Assembly (NCBI RefSeq): GCF_039544205.1
Contig: NZ_BAABLF010000029.1
Coordinates: 62,001 to 126,000, forward strand
DNA length: 64,000 nt
DNA from: Ferrimonas gelatinilytica
GTDB taxonomy: Bacteria; Pseudomonadota; Gammaproteobacteria; Enterobacterales; Shewanellaceae
Direction of reading: 5' to 3'
In this document: piece after piece, positions 16,763 through 25,679 of the stretch
Position numbering within the stretch: the first letter of the stretch is position 1
Layout of the letters: each line of letters starts with the position of its first letter
Program-made: the position numbers and the translations under genes
The notes under the pieces: model-generated
Databases searched by the model: none
What the model saw: only the letters and a program-made list of their open reading frames with translations
Told to the model about the DNA's origin: nothing

Positions 16763-18655
16763 TCAACCCGCCTTGCGCCCGGTTGCAACCACGCTGCCCT
16801 GCAGGGCAGAGACGCCAAGCTGCAGTAAGCAGCGCCGCTCCGCCTCAGTCTGGACCCCTGCCGCCACCACCTGGATAGGATGGTGAGAGACCACCTGGCG
16901 CAGGCTGGTCACCACCAGCTGACTGTCCGGGCGCCGGTCAATTTGATGTACCAGACTGGGGTGCAGCTTGAGCCAGTGCAGGCTCAGGTCGTCGATATAG
17001 TGGGTGCCCTCGACGGTATAGCCCACCCCGTCCACAGACAGCTGGACCCCCATCTTTTGCCATTGCCTGAGTGTCGGGATCATCTGGTCGGCGTATTGCA
17101 CCAGCTCACGCTCGTTCACCTCGATGATCAATTGACTACGGCGGGCCTGGTAGTTAGCCAGTAACATCTTGATTGACTTACCAAAACGGGGATGGATTAC
17201 CGACTCGAATGGCAGGTTGACCGTCACAGGCTCGGGCCAGCCATGCTCCCGTTGCTGGCGCAGTGCCAGGGCCAGCAGCTCCCGATCGATCATCGGTAAC
17301 AGTCCGCAGCGACGCGCCATGGGACGATAGAGCGAGGCCGCCAGCAACGTACCCTGGCCATCACGGATCTGGCTGACCATCTCCCGGGCAATCACCTTGC
17401 CCTCGGCGTTGACTACGTCCTCGAACTGAGGCAGGAAATCCCCACGCCGGATCGCTCCCTCCAGCAGGCTTCGCCAGCGCACGGAGCCCTGAGCCAGCTC
17501 CCTGTCCACCGCACCCTTGTCGTACATGAACCAGCCGCTCTCACCCTGAAGTTGGGCCGCTCTCAATGCCTGGTCCGCCTCCTCCAGCGCCTGCTCCAAC
17601 GACTCTCCCTGAACGAAGTAGGCAGCCCCCAGATGGAGCAGGCGATCCCGTTCCACCTCGCCGGGCAGGCTCAGACGCCCGGCACTGCGATGTAACCGCG
17701 CCACCAGGGCATCCGCCTCTTTCAGGGGCAAGACCGGGACCACCAGCCCCAGCTGCAGCGCTTCCAGGCGGGCGAACACCGCATCCGGGTGAGCCATCAG
17801 TATCGGATCGCAGTGGTCAATGAATTCCTGCAGCAGCACCAGGCGACTCTGGCTATCCAGCGGCTCCAGGCCATCAAACTGCAGCAGGCAGAGCAGTCCA
17901 TGACTGCTGAGCTGGTCATCCGGTGCCAAGGAGGCCAACCGGGACTCGAAAAACAGTCGATTGCCCAGCCCCAGCTCCGGATCCAGGCTGGCGTTAGCGC
18001 GGATCTGCCGATCCAGCTCCAGCTTGGCACTGCGCTCCCGGCGCCACTGTCGATGGAGTTTTTGCATCGCCCGCCCCACCACCAGGGGACGCTCTCCCCT
18101 GACCGGTGATCCTGCCGCCTCGTACTCCCCGTCGTTGATGCGGCGAGCCCGCAGTGCCAACAGCTCGACGCCGGCCATTTCGCCCCGCAACCAGCGTCGG
18201 CCGAAGAGCACCATCCCCAGCGCCATCATCAATCCGGCGCCCACCACCAACCACTCCGAACGGCTGAAGGTCGGCAGCAGTTGAGGCCGCTTCAGCGCCA
18301 CCTTGAGGGTCAGGCCGTTATCGAGCTGACGGCGAAAGTGCATGGAGGGGCGCTCGAAATATTGCCGGGGCTGCCATCGAAACAGCTCTCTCTCCCCGCT
18401 GAGCAGGATAAAGCGATCCGCCTTAAGTCCCTCGAGCAGGTCCGGTAACCAGGCCTCCATCTGCTCCAGGGTCACCCCCCGCGCCGACTGGTCATTCATC
18501 AGTTTGACCAGAGCGTTCACCCGTACCTCTCGGTTATGGTTGCTGTGACTGTAACTGGCGGTCCAGGCGCTGATCAGCAAGCTGAGGGTGATGAAAAGCA
18601 GGGAGGTGATCCAAAACTGGATCAGTCTCTGGGTCTGGGTGCGGTTTTTTTTCAT
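16763..18655 (-). CDS. csrD: CsrD/MshH-like regulator with degenerate GGDEF and EAL domains
   Basis: This 630-residue inner-membrane protein has two helices (about 10-32 and 133-152) enclosing a periplasmic sensor region, a linker, a GGDEF-like domain (about 226-370) and an EAL-like domain (about 385-628). The GGDEF loop is lost, and the EAL motif is replaced by EMVSQ, so it should neither make nor break cyclic-di-GMP. This is the CsrD pattern: in E. coli it directs RNase E to the CsrB and CsrC small RNAs. Its position between mreB and ssb matches mshH/csrD of Vibrio and Shewanella. The rng gene is in the adjoining operon and rraA is 44 kb away, so RNase E/G-related functions recur in this window. 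Confidence 0.88.
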   Translation of the reverse strand: MKKNRTQTQRLIQFWITSLLFITLSLLISAWTASYSHSNHNREVRVNALVKLMNDQSARGVTLEQMEAWLPDLLEGLKADRFILLSGERELFRWQPRQYFERPSMHFRRQLDNGLTLKVALKRPQLLPTFSRSEWLVVGAGLMMALGMVLFGRRWLRGEMAGVELLALRARRINDGEYEAAGSPVRGERPLVVGRAMQKLHRQWRRERSAKLELDRQIRANASLDPELGLGNRLFFESRLASLAPDDQLSSHGLLCLLQFDGLEPLDSQSRLVLLQEFIDHCDPILMAHPDAVFARLEALQLGLVVPVLPLKEADALVARLHRSAGRLSLPGEVERDRLLHLGAAYFVQGESLEQALEEADQALRAAQLQGESGWFMYDKGAVDRELAQGSVRWRSLLEGAIRRGDFLPQFEDVVNAEGKVIAREMVSQIRDGQGTLLAASLYRPMARRCGLLPMIDRELLALALRQQREHGWPEPVTVNLPFESVIHPRFGKSIKMLLANYQARRSQLIIEVNERELVQYADQMIPTLRQWQKMGVQLSVDGVGYTVEGTHYIDDLSLHWLKLHPSLVHQIDRRPDSQLVVTSLRQVVSHHPIQVVAAGVQTEAERRCLLQLGVSALQGSVVATGRKAG

Positions 18656-18755
18656 CCGGGCTCCTGCCGCCGATCCCTCGCCGAGGGGATCTTCTGTTCA
18701 GTTTTTCTCCACCTTGCCTTGCCGGCAGAGAAAGTCAATTGGTCAACGGAGGCTC

Positions 18756-18787
18756 AAAAACAGCAATCCCCGCCGAAGCGGGGATTG
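18756..18787 (-). terminator. Terminator of ssb
   Basis: A 10-bp perfect stem (CAATCCCCGC at 18764-18773 with 18778-18787) closes a CGAA loop. An A-run at 18756-18760 gives the T-tract on the minus strand. It lies 25 bases past the ssb stop. Confidence 0.88.
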
Positions 18788-18811
18788 AGAGAGCGAACGG
18801 GAGCCAAGTCC

Positions 18812-19453
18812 TCAGAACGGGATGTCGTCGTCCCAGCCCTCATCCAGCTCCGGGGTGAAGCTCTGGTTCTGGTTCTGGTTCTGCTGAGGCTGGGCCGCCG
18901 GTTTCTGCTGTTGAGGCGCCGGAGCCGGTCGGCTCTGCTGGCCACCACCCTGACCGCCATAGTTCTGGCCGCCCTGAGGAGCGCCATAGTTCTGGCCCCC
19001 CTGCTGGCCACCTTGACCACCGTAATTCTGACCGCCCTGGTAACCGCCGGGCTGGCTGCCACCCTGACCGCCCTGGTAACCACTCTGGCCACCAAAGTTC
19101 TGGCCACCGCCCTGGCCGCCACGGCTGTCCAACATCTGCATCTCGTTGGCGACAATCTCGGTGGTGAAACGATCCTGGCCGTTGTTGTCCTGCCACTTGC
19201 GGGTCTGCAGCTTGCCTTCGATGTAGACCTTGGAGCCCTTCTTCAGGTACTCACCGGCGATCTCACCGAGGCGACGGAACAGCACCACCCGGTGCCACTC
19301 AGTCCGCTCCTGCTTCTGACCCTGCTGGTCTTTCCAGGACTCGGACGTTGCTACAGTAATGTTGGCTACGGCGTTGCCATTGGGCATGTAACGCACTTCC
19401 GGGTCTTGCCCGAGGTTGCCAACCAGGATCACTTTGTTGATGCCACCGGCCAT
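18812..19453 (-). CDS. ssb: Single-stranded DNA-binding protein
   Basis: This 213-residue protein has an N-terminal OB fold (residues 1-110; GGINKVILVGNLGQDPEVRY at the start), a long Gly/Gln-rich linker with repeated GGQNYGGQGG-type units, and the acidic C-terminal tip DDDIPF that recruits PriA, RecQ, exonuclease I and other partners. The start at 19453 gives the invariant MAGGINKV; the longer frame is unsupported. The linker is longer and more repetitive than that of E. coli SSB (178 residues in total). A MFS gene, not uvrA, lies directly upstream. No CTGT-N8-ACAG SOS box was found before it. Confidence 0.97.
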   Translation of the reverse strand: MAGGINKVILVGNLGQDPEVRYMPNGNAVANITVATSESWKDQQGQKQERTEWHRVVLFRRLGEIAGEYLKKGSKVYIEGKLQTRKWQDNNGQDRFTTEIVANEMQMLDSRGGQGGGQNFGGQSGYQGGQGGSQPGGYQGGQNYGGQGGQQGGQNYGAPQGGQNYGGQGGGQQSRPAPAPQQQKPAAQPQQNQNQNQSFTPELDEGWDDDIPF

Positions 19454-19555
19454 CGATATCTCCAACGAGTTGCTCTGATTTATGACCGCACAGATTACCA
19501 TAGGGGGCCGACTGGGATCACGCTCCTTTGTCTGCCCATTAAGTGACCAAATCGA

Positions 19556-20914
19556 TCAAGCCGTTAATGCCGCTTTCGCCGCCTCGATATCGAAGGGATC
19601 CTCCACCTTGAGATAGGCCGCCTTTTGCTCCGGGATCAGCACCACCTCCACCACGCCAGGCAGTTCGGAGAGCTGCCCGGCCAGGCTCTGTGCCCGGGCG
19701 GGATCGTAAAGCGGCGCATCCAGGGTCACGCTACGTACCTTGCGCGGCTCCTGCATCCCCCACATCAGGACAAACCAGAGGGCGATGGCGCCGCAACACA
19801 GGGCAAACACACCTTGGGCACCCAGGTGGGTGTAGAGGACACCCCCAAGCAGGCCGCCAGCAAAGGCACCAAAGAACTGGGCAGTGGAGTAGATCCCCAT
19901 GGCAGAGCCCTTGTCCCCGGGGGGGCTAAGACGGGAGATGAGGCTGGGCAGCGCCGCCTCCAGGTAGTTGAGGCCGGCGAAGAAGAGCACCACCGCGGCG
20001 CTCAGACCCCAGACCGAATCGAGCTGGGTGAGCATCAGCAGGGCCGCCAGTCCCATCAGGGCGATGGCAAAAAGAAAAGGCCCGCGGGTCTGGCCCCGTT
20101 TCACCCCGTAAAGCAGGATCGGCACCATCAGCACCAGCGCCAGCACCATGGCGGGCAGGTAGAGCGTCCAGTGACGATCCGCCACCAGGCCAGCACTCAC
20201 CAGGGCCAGCGGCAGGGCCACGAAGATGGCGGTGATCAGCATGTGAAGGATCAGGATGCTGATATCCAGCCGCAGCAGCTGGGGATCTTTGAGCAGCGCC
20301 TTGAGCCGCGCCGGCACCGCCACCAGGTCCCGCGTCGGTGCTTTCTGTACGGCGTTAGGCACTACAAACTGCATCACCGCCAGGGCGCCCAGTGCCAGCA
20401 CCGCCGTCAGGCCAAAGAGACCGTTAATGCCGATCCAGCCCGCCAGCGCCGGCCCCGCCACCAGGGCCACCATGAAAGAGAGACCGATAAAGGAGCCGAT
20501 GATCGCCATCACCTTGGGCCGCTGCTCATCCCGGGTAAGATCCGAGGCCAGCGCCAGCACCGCCGAAGCGATCGCCCCCGCGCCCTGCAGCGCCCGCCCC
20601 AGGGCAACCACGTAGATGGAGTCTGCCAGGGCCGCCACCAGGGAGCCCAGGGCAAACAGCAGCAAGCCGGCGGCAATCACCCGCTTGCGGCCGAAGCGAT
20701 CGGAAGCGATCCCGGCGGGGATCTGCAGTATCCCCTGGGTCAGGCCGTAGGCGCCGATGGCGATCCCCACCCACAGCGGCGAGAACCCCGCCAGGGACTG
20801 ACCATAGGTAGCCAGCACCGGCATGATCAGAAACAGGCCGAACATGCGCAGGCCGTACACACCAGCCAGGGAGAGAGCGGTGCGTTTTTCGATGGGGGTA
20901 AGTCCTTGACTCAC
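19556..20914 (-). CDS. YajR-like major facilitator transporter with C-terminal YAM domain
   Basis: This 452-residue protein has twelve membrane helices (about residues 1-380) with the MFS motif A variant GIASDRFGRKRV after helix 2. A soluble C-terminal ferredoxin-like domain (about 385-452) reads LAGQLSELPGVVEVVLIPEQ at its core. This arrangement and length match E. coli YajR (454). The substrate is unknown; a drug or metabolite exporter is usual for the subfamily. I chose the GTG start at 20914 because AGGAG lies five bases upstream and the N-terminus then matches the family; the open frame continues to 21106 through unlikely sequence. The gene sits between ssb and uvrA, as in Shewanella. 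Confidence 0.87.
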   Translation of the reverse strand: MSQGLTPIEKRTALSLAGVYGLRMFGLFLIMPVLATYGQSLAGFSPLWVGIAIGAYGLTQGILQIPAGIASDRFGRKRVIAAGLLLFALGSLVAALADSIYVVALGRALQGAGAIASAVLALASDLTRDEQRPKVMAIIGSFIGLSFMVALVAGPALAGWIGINGLFGLTAVLALGALAVMQFVVPNAVQKAPTRDLVAVPARLKALLKDPQLLRLDISILILHMLITAIFVALPLALVSAGLVADRHWTLYLPAMVLALVLMVPILLYGVKRGQTRGPFLFAIALMGLAALLMLTQLDSVWGLSAAVVLFFAGLNYLEAALPSLISRLSPPGDKGSAMGIYSTAQFFGAFAGGLLGGVLYTHLGAQGVFALCCGAIALWFVLMWGMQEPRKVRSVTLDAPLYDPARAQSLAGQLSELPGVVEVVLIPEQKAAYLKVEDPFDIEAAKAALTA

Positions 20915-21396
20915 GGAGACTCCTGATAATGGGGCGGTATCGCAACAGGGAAACAGTGTACCAAAGGTTGAAAACTTGTCTGCCACCAATGCGTTGTATC
21001 CGCGCACAGCACACGCTTTCCGGGGCTCCCTGCTTTTCGGAACCAGGAACGAGGAACTAGGTTCTAGGTTCTCGGAGCTAAATAACTGTTCCCAATTGCG
21101 CGACATCTTGCCTTTCGCGAAGGCGACCTAGTGCAGTCGAGCACCAAGCTCTTAGGAACTAGGATCTAGGCCCTAGTTCCTAAGAGCCGGATTAAAGCCT
21201 GATACTTCTGGGCTTACACGAAAGTCGAGCATGTTTAGGATGAGCTATTGAGGAACTGGGTTCTGGGGCTATTGGGAAGGTACGTCAGGTAAGCAGAGCG
21301 CGGGAGCCAACCATAAGTGACAAAGTTCACAGCGGTGCCGCGCTTTAATCGATTATGCGATACTGGGAAAACTTTGATCTTTGGATAGCTGGCTCG
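20915..21396. other. uvrA/MFS divergent spacer rich in short palindromes
   Basis: About 480 bases between divergent genes. Roughly 21040-21270 is filled with variants of GGAACTAGG and GGTTCTAGG in both orientations, including the strong stem-loop of the dispersed repeat at 21114-21240. Promoters of both genes must lie here, but no clear LexA box was found upstream of uvrA. Confidence 0.65.
21114..21240 (+). repeat. Dispersed intergenic repeat, copy 1, with stem-loop core
   Basis: A 16-bp perfect stem (GCTCTTAGGAACTAGG at 21148-21163 with 21172-21187) closes an 8-base loop. The flanks (TTCGCGAAGGC on the left, CACGAAAGTCGAGC with GTTTAG on the right) reappear in reverse orientation around 28780-28907. 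Shared flanks plus shared core show that both descend from one element. There is no coding capacity. Confidence 0.8.
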
Positions 21397-24219
21397 ATGG
21401 ACAATATAGAAGTACGGGGCGCCCGCACCCACAACCTCAAGAACGTCAACCTCACCATCCCCAGGGACAAGCTGATCGTGATCACCGGCCTGTCCGGGTC
21501 CGGCAAATCCTCCCTGGCGTTCGACACCCTCTATGCCGAGGGGCAGCGGCGCTATGTCGAGTCTCTTTCCGCCTATGCCCGTCAGTTCCTGTCACTGATG
21601 GAGAAGCCGGACGTCGACCACATCGAGGGCCTCTCCCCGGCCATCTCCATCGAGCAGAAATCCACCTCCCACAACCCCCGCTCCACCGTGGGCACCATCA
21701 CCGAGATCTACGACTACCTGAGGCTACTGTTTGCGCGGGTGGGGGAGCCACGCTGTCCCACCCACAGTGAACCGCTGGCGGCGCAGACCGTCAGCCAGAT
21801 GGTGGACAAGGTGCTGGAACTGGAGCCCGGCAGTAAGCAGCTGCTGCTGGCGCCGGTGATCCAGGGCCGCAAGGGGGAGCACACCAAGCTGCTGGAATCC
21901 CTGGCCGCCCAGGGCTATGTCCGTGCCCGCATCGATGGCGAGGTGTGTGACTTGTCGGATCCGCCAACGCTAGACCTGCACGTCAAGCACACCATCGAGG
22001 TGGTGGTGGACCGCTTCAAGGTCCGGGAGGATCTCAAGCAGCGACTGGCGGAGTCCTTCGAGACAGCGCTGGAGCTCTCCGGTGGGGTCGCCCTGGTGGC
22101 CCCCATGGAGGGGGGGGGGGAGCCGCTGATTTTCTCCGCCAACTTTGCCTGCCCGCTCTGTGGCTACTCCATGGCGGAGCTGGAGCCGAGGATCTTCTCC
22201 TTCAACAACCCCGCCGGTGCCTGCCCCACCTGCGATGGCCTCGGCATTCAGCAGTTTTTCGACGAGGAGCGGGTGGTCACCAACCCAGATCTCTCCCTCG
22301 CCGGCGGCTGCATCCGCGGCTGGGATCGGCGCAACTTCTACTACTACCAGATGCTGCGCTCCCTGGCGGAGCATTACGACTTCGACATCGAGATGCCCTG
22401 GAAGGACCTGCCCAGCAAGGTGAAGAAGTGGGTGCTGGATGGCTCCGGCCGGGAGAGCATCCAGTTCAAGTATGTCAACGATCGCGGCGATACCGTGGTG
22501 CGCAAGCACCCCTTCGAAGGGATCCTCAACAACCTGCAGCGGCGCTACAAGGAGACGGAGTCCAACTCGGTTAGGGAGGAGCTGGCCAAGTACATCTCCA
22601 CTACCGCCTGCCGCAGCTGTGGCGGCTCACGCCTGCGGGAGGAGGCGCGCAACGTCTTCGTGGGCGAGAACACCCTGCCGCAGCTGACCCAGTGGTCGAT
22701 CGGCGATGCCCTAGCCTGGTTTGAGCAGCTCACCTTCGAGGGCCAGAAGCGCCAGATCGCGGAGAAGATCCTCAAGGAGATCCACGATCGTCTCGGCTTC
22801 CTGGTCAACGTCGGCCTCAACTACCTCAACCTCTCCCGCTCCGCCGATACCCTCTCCGGCGGCGAGGCCCAGCGGATCCGCCTGGCCAGTCAGATCGGCG
22901 CCGGCCTGGTGGGGGTGATGTACGTGCTGGACGAACCCTCCATCGGCCTGCACCAGCGGGACAACGAACGACTGCTCAACACCCTGGAGCACCTGCGGGA
23001 CCTGGGCAACACCGTGATCGTGGTGGAGCATGACGAGGACGCCATTCGCGCCGCGGACCACATCATCGACATCGGCCCTGGTGCTGGCGTGCATGGGGGC
23101 GAAGTGGTGGCGGACGGCACCTTCGAAGATATCCTCGCAAGTGAGGACTCCCTAACCGGACAGTACCTGTCCGGAGTGAAAAAGATTGCCGTTCCCGCAA
23201 CTCGGACTCCCTACGATCCCGAGCAGGTGATCACCCTCTACGGTGCCAGCGGCAACAACCTCAGACAGGTGGATCTCACCATTCCCGTCGGCCTGATGAC
23301 CTGTGTCACCGGGGTCTCCGGCTCCGGCAAATCGACCCTGATCAACGACACCTTCTACAAGATCGCCCACCGGGAGCTCAACGGCGCCACCGTGGATGAA
23401 CCGGCCCCTTACCAGCGGGTAGAGGGGATGGATCTCTGCGACAAGGTGGTGGACATCGACCAGTCCCCCATCGGCCGTACCCCGCGCTCCAACCCGGCCA
23501 CCTACACCGGGATCTTCACGCCGATCCGGGAGCTGTTCTCCGGCACCCCAGAGTCCCGTGCCCGGGGCTACAAGCCCGGCCGCTTCTCCTTCAACGTCAA
23601 AGGGGGCCGCTGCGAGGCCTGCCAGGGGGATGGGGTGATCAAGGTGGAGATGCACTTCCTGCCGGATGTCTATGTCCCCTGCGACCAGTGCAAGGGCAAG
23701 CGCTACAACCGGGAAACCCTGGAGGTGCACTACAAGGGCAAGAGCATCCACGAGGTGCTGGAGATGACGGTGGAGGAGGCGCGCGGTTTCTTCGACGCCG
23801 TCCCCGCCATCGCCCGCAAGCTGCAGACCCTGATGGATGTCGGCCTCTCCTACGTCCGCCTGGGACAGTCCGCGACCACCCTCTCCGGCGGTGAGGCCCA
23901 GCGGGTCAAGCTGGCCAAGGAGCTCTCCAAGCGGGACACCGGTAAGACCCTCTATATCCTCGATGAGCCCACCACTGGCCTGCACTTCCAGGATATCCAA
24001 CTGCTGCTGGACGTGCTGCACCGGCTGCGGGACCACGGCAACACCGTGGTGGTGATCGAGCACAACCTGGACGTGATCAAGACCGCCGACTGGATCGTGG
24101 ATCTCGGTCCGGAAGGTGGTGCCGGGGGCGGCACCATCCTCACCGTCGGCACCCCGGAAGCGGTAGCGGAGTGTAAGGAGTCACACACGGCGCGGTTCTT
24201 AAAGCCGATGCTCAGCTAA
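21397..24219 (+). CDS. uvrA: Excinuclease ABC subunit A
   Basis: This 940-residue damage-recognition ATPase of nucleotide excision repair has two ABC modules. The first has Walker A GLSGSGKSS near residue 31 and signature LSGGEAQR; the second has GVSGSGKST near residue 645 and again LSGGEAQR. Three zinc-binding CxxC clusters are visible (CPLCGY..., CRSCGG..., CEACQG...CDQCKG). I chose the ATG at 21397 because it gives the family N-terminus MDNIEVRGARTHNLKN; the ORF extends 14 codons further upstream. A tract of 11 G lies inside the gene at 22110-22120, a potential slippage site. The terminator at 24244 follows. Confidence 0.98.
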   Translation: MDNIEVRGARTHNLKNVNLTIPRDKLIVITGLSGSGKSSLAFDTLYAEGQRRYVESLSAYARQFLSLMEKPDVDHIEGLSPAISIEQKSTSHNPRSTVGTITEIYDYLRLLFARVGEPRCPTHSEPLAAQTVSQMVDKVLELEPGSKQLLLAPVIQGRKGEHTKLLESLAAQGYVRARIDGEVCDLSDPPTLDLHVKHTIEVVVDRFKVREDLKQRLAESFETALELSGGVALVAPMEGGGEPLIFSANFACPLCGYSMAELEPRIFSFNNPAGACPTCDGLGIQQFFDEERVVTNPDLSLAGGCIRGWDRRNFYYYQMLRSLAEHYDFDIEMPWKDLPSKVKKWVLDGSGRESIQFKYVNDRGDTVVRKHPFEGILNNLQRRYKETESNSVREELAKYISTTACRSCGGSRLREEARNVFVGENTLPQLTQWSIGDALAWFEQLTFEGQKRQIAEKILKEIHDRLGFLVNVGLNYLNLSRSADTLSGGEAQRIRLASQIGAGLVGVMYVLDEPSIGLHQRDNERLLNTLEHLRDLGNTVIVVEHDEDAIRAADHIIDIGPGAGVHGGEVVADGTFEDILASEDSLTGQYLSGVKKIAVPATRTPYDPEQVITLYGASGNNLRQVDLTIPVGLMTCVTGVSGSGKSTLINDTFYKIAHRELNGATVDEPAPYQRVEGMDLCDKVVDIDQSPIGRTPRSNPATYTGIFTPIRELFSGTPESRARGYKPGRFSFNVKGGRCEACQGDGVIKVEMHFLPDVYVPCDQCKGKRYNRETLEVHYKGKSIHEVLEMTVEEARGFFDAVPAIARKLQTLMDVGLSYVRLGQSATTLSGGEAQRVKLAKELSKRDTGKTLYILDEPTTGLHFQDIQLLLDVLHRLRDHGNTVVVIEHNLDVIKTADWIVDLGPEGGAGGGTILTVGTPEAVAECKESHTARFLKPMLS

Positions 24220-24243
24220 CTCCGCTTTCTCTCGTTTGGTGGC

Positions 24244-24272
24244 AAAACGGCGTCCAGAGGGACGCCGTTTTT
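24244..24272 (+). terminator. Terminator of uvrA
   Basis: A perfect 12-bp stem (AAAACGGCGTCC with its complement at 24260-24271) closes an AGAG loop and is followed by TTTTT-G. It lies 24 bases after the uvrA stop, and is nearly identical to the nhaC terminator at 27324. Confidence 0.93.
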
Positions 24273-24346
24273 GTTGGTTTCCGCTGACGCGGCGCCGGGT
24301 TTGTGGAGGTTTGGTTTTGGTGGGCGGCTGCGCTGCGAGGCTTCTT
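24244..24346 (+). repeat. Terminator-linked repeat, copy A (after uvrA)
   Basis: The terminator stem, then TTGTTGGTTTCCGCTGA, a CGGCGC-like stretch, a GT-rich section and GGCTGCGC...GAGGCTT match the sequence after nhaC (27324-27425) in order and spacing. The loop and a few internal bases differ. The shared block begins inside the terminator, so the repeat is tied to transcript ends. Confidence 0.75.
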
Positions 24347-24778
24347 TGTTTCTAATGTGATTTGTCGCGTTGGCGACGGCAACCAGAAGGGTTTCACCCC
24401 TCTGGACTCCCTTTTTGCCTCCCTGCGGCCGCTCTTTCGATGGCATCGCTGAGTCCGATGGGCAGGATGCCCAAGTGCCTCAATCACAGGGAAGTGAAGG
24501 AGCGGCCTCGAAGTCGGCAGAGCAAAACGTGGTTATGTGCATTTTCAGCGCAGCCCTCACTCCGGTCGCTCTCCGCTGCGCCTCAGGTCAAAGTCGGCTT
24601 CCTGTCTCCGTTGACCACTCGGGCCATCCATGGCCCTCAGCCTTGCTACAACCGACCTACGTTCGAGCTGATTAAAATCCGAGGTAGGCAGCCCAGGAGC
24701 GAGAGCAGGTGGCGTATCCAATTTCCGTGGGCAGATGCCTCCACACTTGCCGCCTTCACACCGTCGAGCCAAGGAGCA

Positions 24779-25261
24779 TCAGCCTCTGCGCAGGGCTTTT
24801 TGCGCTACCGATAGGATAATGTCGTCGCCGCCACACTGAGCGAGATCCAGTACGGGGGCTCGGGAACAGTGCCCATCGCCGGTTTCGAGGCAGAACAGGA
24901 ACTGGGTGCGGGTCTTAACCGGCGCTGCCAGAATCCCCTTGGGAAGATCATCCCACTTCCACTGGCTGATGACGCGCTTGGCCTGGGTTGCAAAGTGATG
25001 GCTCGTCGAGCCCGCCACCTTGATCTCTTTGATTTCGTAGTCCGGTGTCACGACATATTCAACGGAAGCACAGCCTTCGCTACCTGCCCGAGCCTCTTCG
25101 ATGGGAAACAGTGGCGAGTAGCGCTCCAGGCGCTGCCATTTTTCCGACAGCAGTTCAGACTCAGTGAGTGGCAGTGCCTGAAACTGAGCCGTCGGCGTCG
25201 TAGCGCACGCAGCCAAGAAGAATACGCCGGCTACCGCGGTTAATGATCGGTGTAATGTCAT
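24779..25261 (-). CDS. TonB C-terminal-domain-like lipoprotein
   Basis: This 160-residue protein has a type II signal peptide with the lipobox LAAC (Cys19) and a C-terminal half resembling the TonB fold (CASVEYVVTPDYEIKEIKV, then QAKRVISQWKW). Typical TonB has a membrane anchor and Pro-rich spacer; both are missing here, so it is not a classical energy transducer. Such small TonB-domain lipoproteins occur in marine gammaproteobacteria with unknown function. It contains three cysteines besides the lipobox. It is isolated: no exbB, exbD or receptor gene lies nearby, and about 600 bases of spacer flank it on each side. Confidence 0.7.
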   Translation of the reverse strand: MTLHRSLTAVAGVFFLAACATTPTAQFQALPLTESELLSEKWQRLERYSPLFPIEEARAGSEGCASVEYVVTPDYEIKEIKVAGSTSHHFATQAKRVISQWKWDDLPKGILAAPVKTRTQFLFCLETGDGHCSRAPVLDLAQCGGDDIILSVAQKALRRG

Positions 25262-25483
25262 GGTTCAACTCCCTTTAAACAGATCCCAACCCCTCTACCT
25301 TGGGTCGCATCGGTGGCAATCCCTGGTAACGGATTGGTTTTCATCTTCCTTGTTCAGATAAGAAACGATACCAGAGTACGTCGATCCGCACATAGTGGCG
25401 CTGTTAACTCCCAAGCGGGATTAATCGGTCGTGGCGGATACCGAATGTATCGCTCTTTGATTTCCTTTCGGTGAGTAGCTGCA

Positions 25484-25530
25484 CCGTGAGGCTTATCCGT
25501 TATCTGATCTTTCTTTGCCGAGAGCTGCCC
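25484..25530 (+). repeat. Partial copy of the spacer repeat found after nhaC
   Basis: About 45 bases nearly identical to 27407-27453, sharing GTGAGGCTTAT, CGTTATCTGATC and TTTCTTTGCCG. Copy A after uvrA diverges at this point, so the repeat family is modular. Confidence 0.7.
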
Positions 25531-25679
25531 AACTAACTCCGTAACGCCCGCAAAAGGGGCTCTTGCTCCTACAAAGCAGAGACAACCTCCCCATGCCTGC
25601 CGTCACCGGCGCGACACAAACTTAATCACCCTCTCCGCCACTGAATAGGAACTCAAAAAATGCTGATCCTAAGGGCAAA

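Larger units (their letters stand above)
24220..24778. other. Repeat-bearing spacer after uvrA
   Basis: About 560 bases without a supported gene. It begins with the uvrA terminator and continues as a module shared with the spacer after nhaC (see repeats). A 20-base block at 24606-24625 ending GACCACTCGGGCC recurs at 27492-27511. Open frames across it are repeat-derived and unconvincing. Confidence 0.6.

Noticed and set aside
19454..19555. SOS (LexA) box upstream of ssb
   Set aside because: No CTGT-N8-ACAG pattern was found here or upstream of uvrA, so no SOS site is claimed although both genes are SOS-regulated in E. coli.
25541..25556. A GGGCGTTA-like attC end on the minus strand in the spacer before nhaC
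   Set aside because: The following bases do not fit GTTRRRY and no matching left boxes lie within 150 bases.
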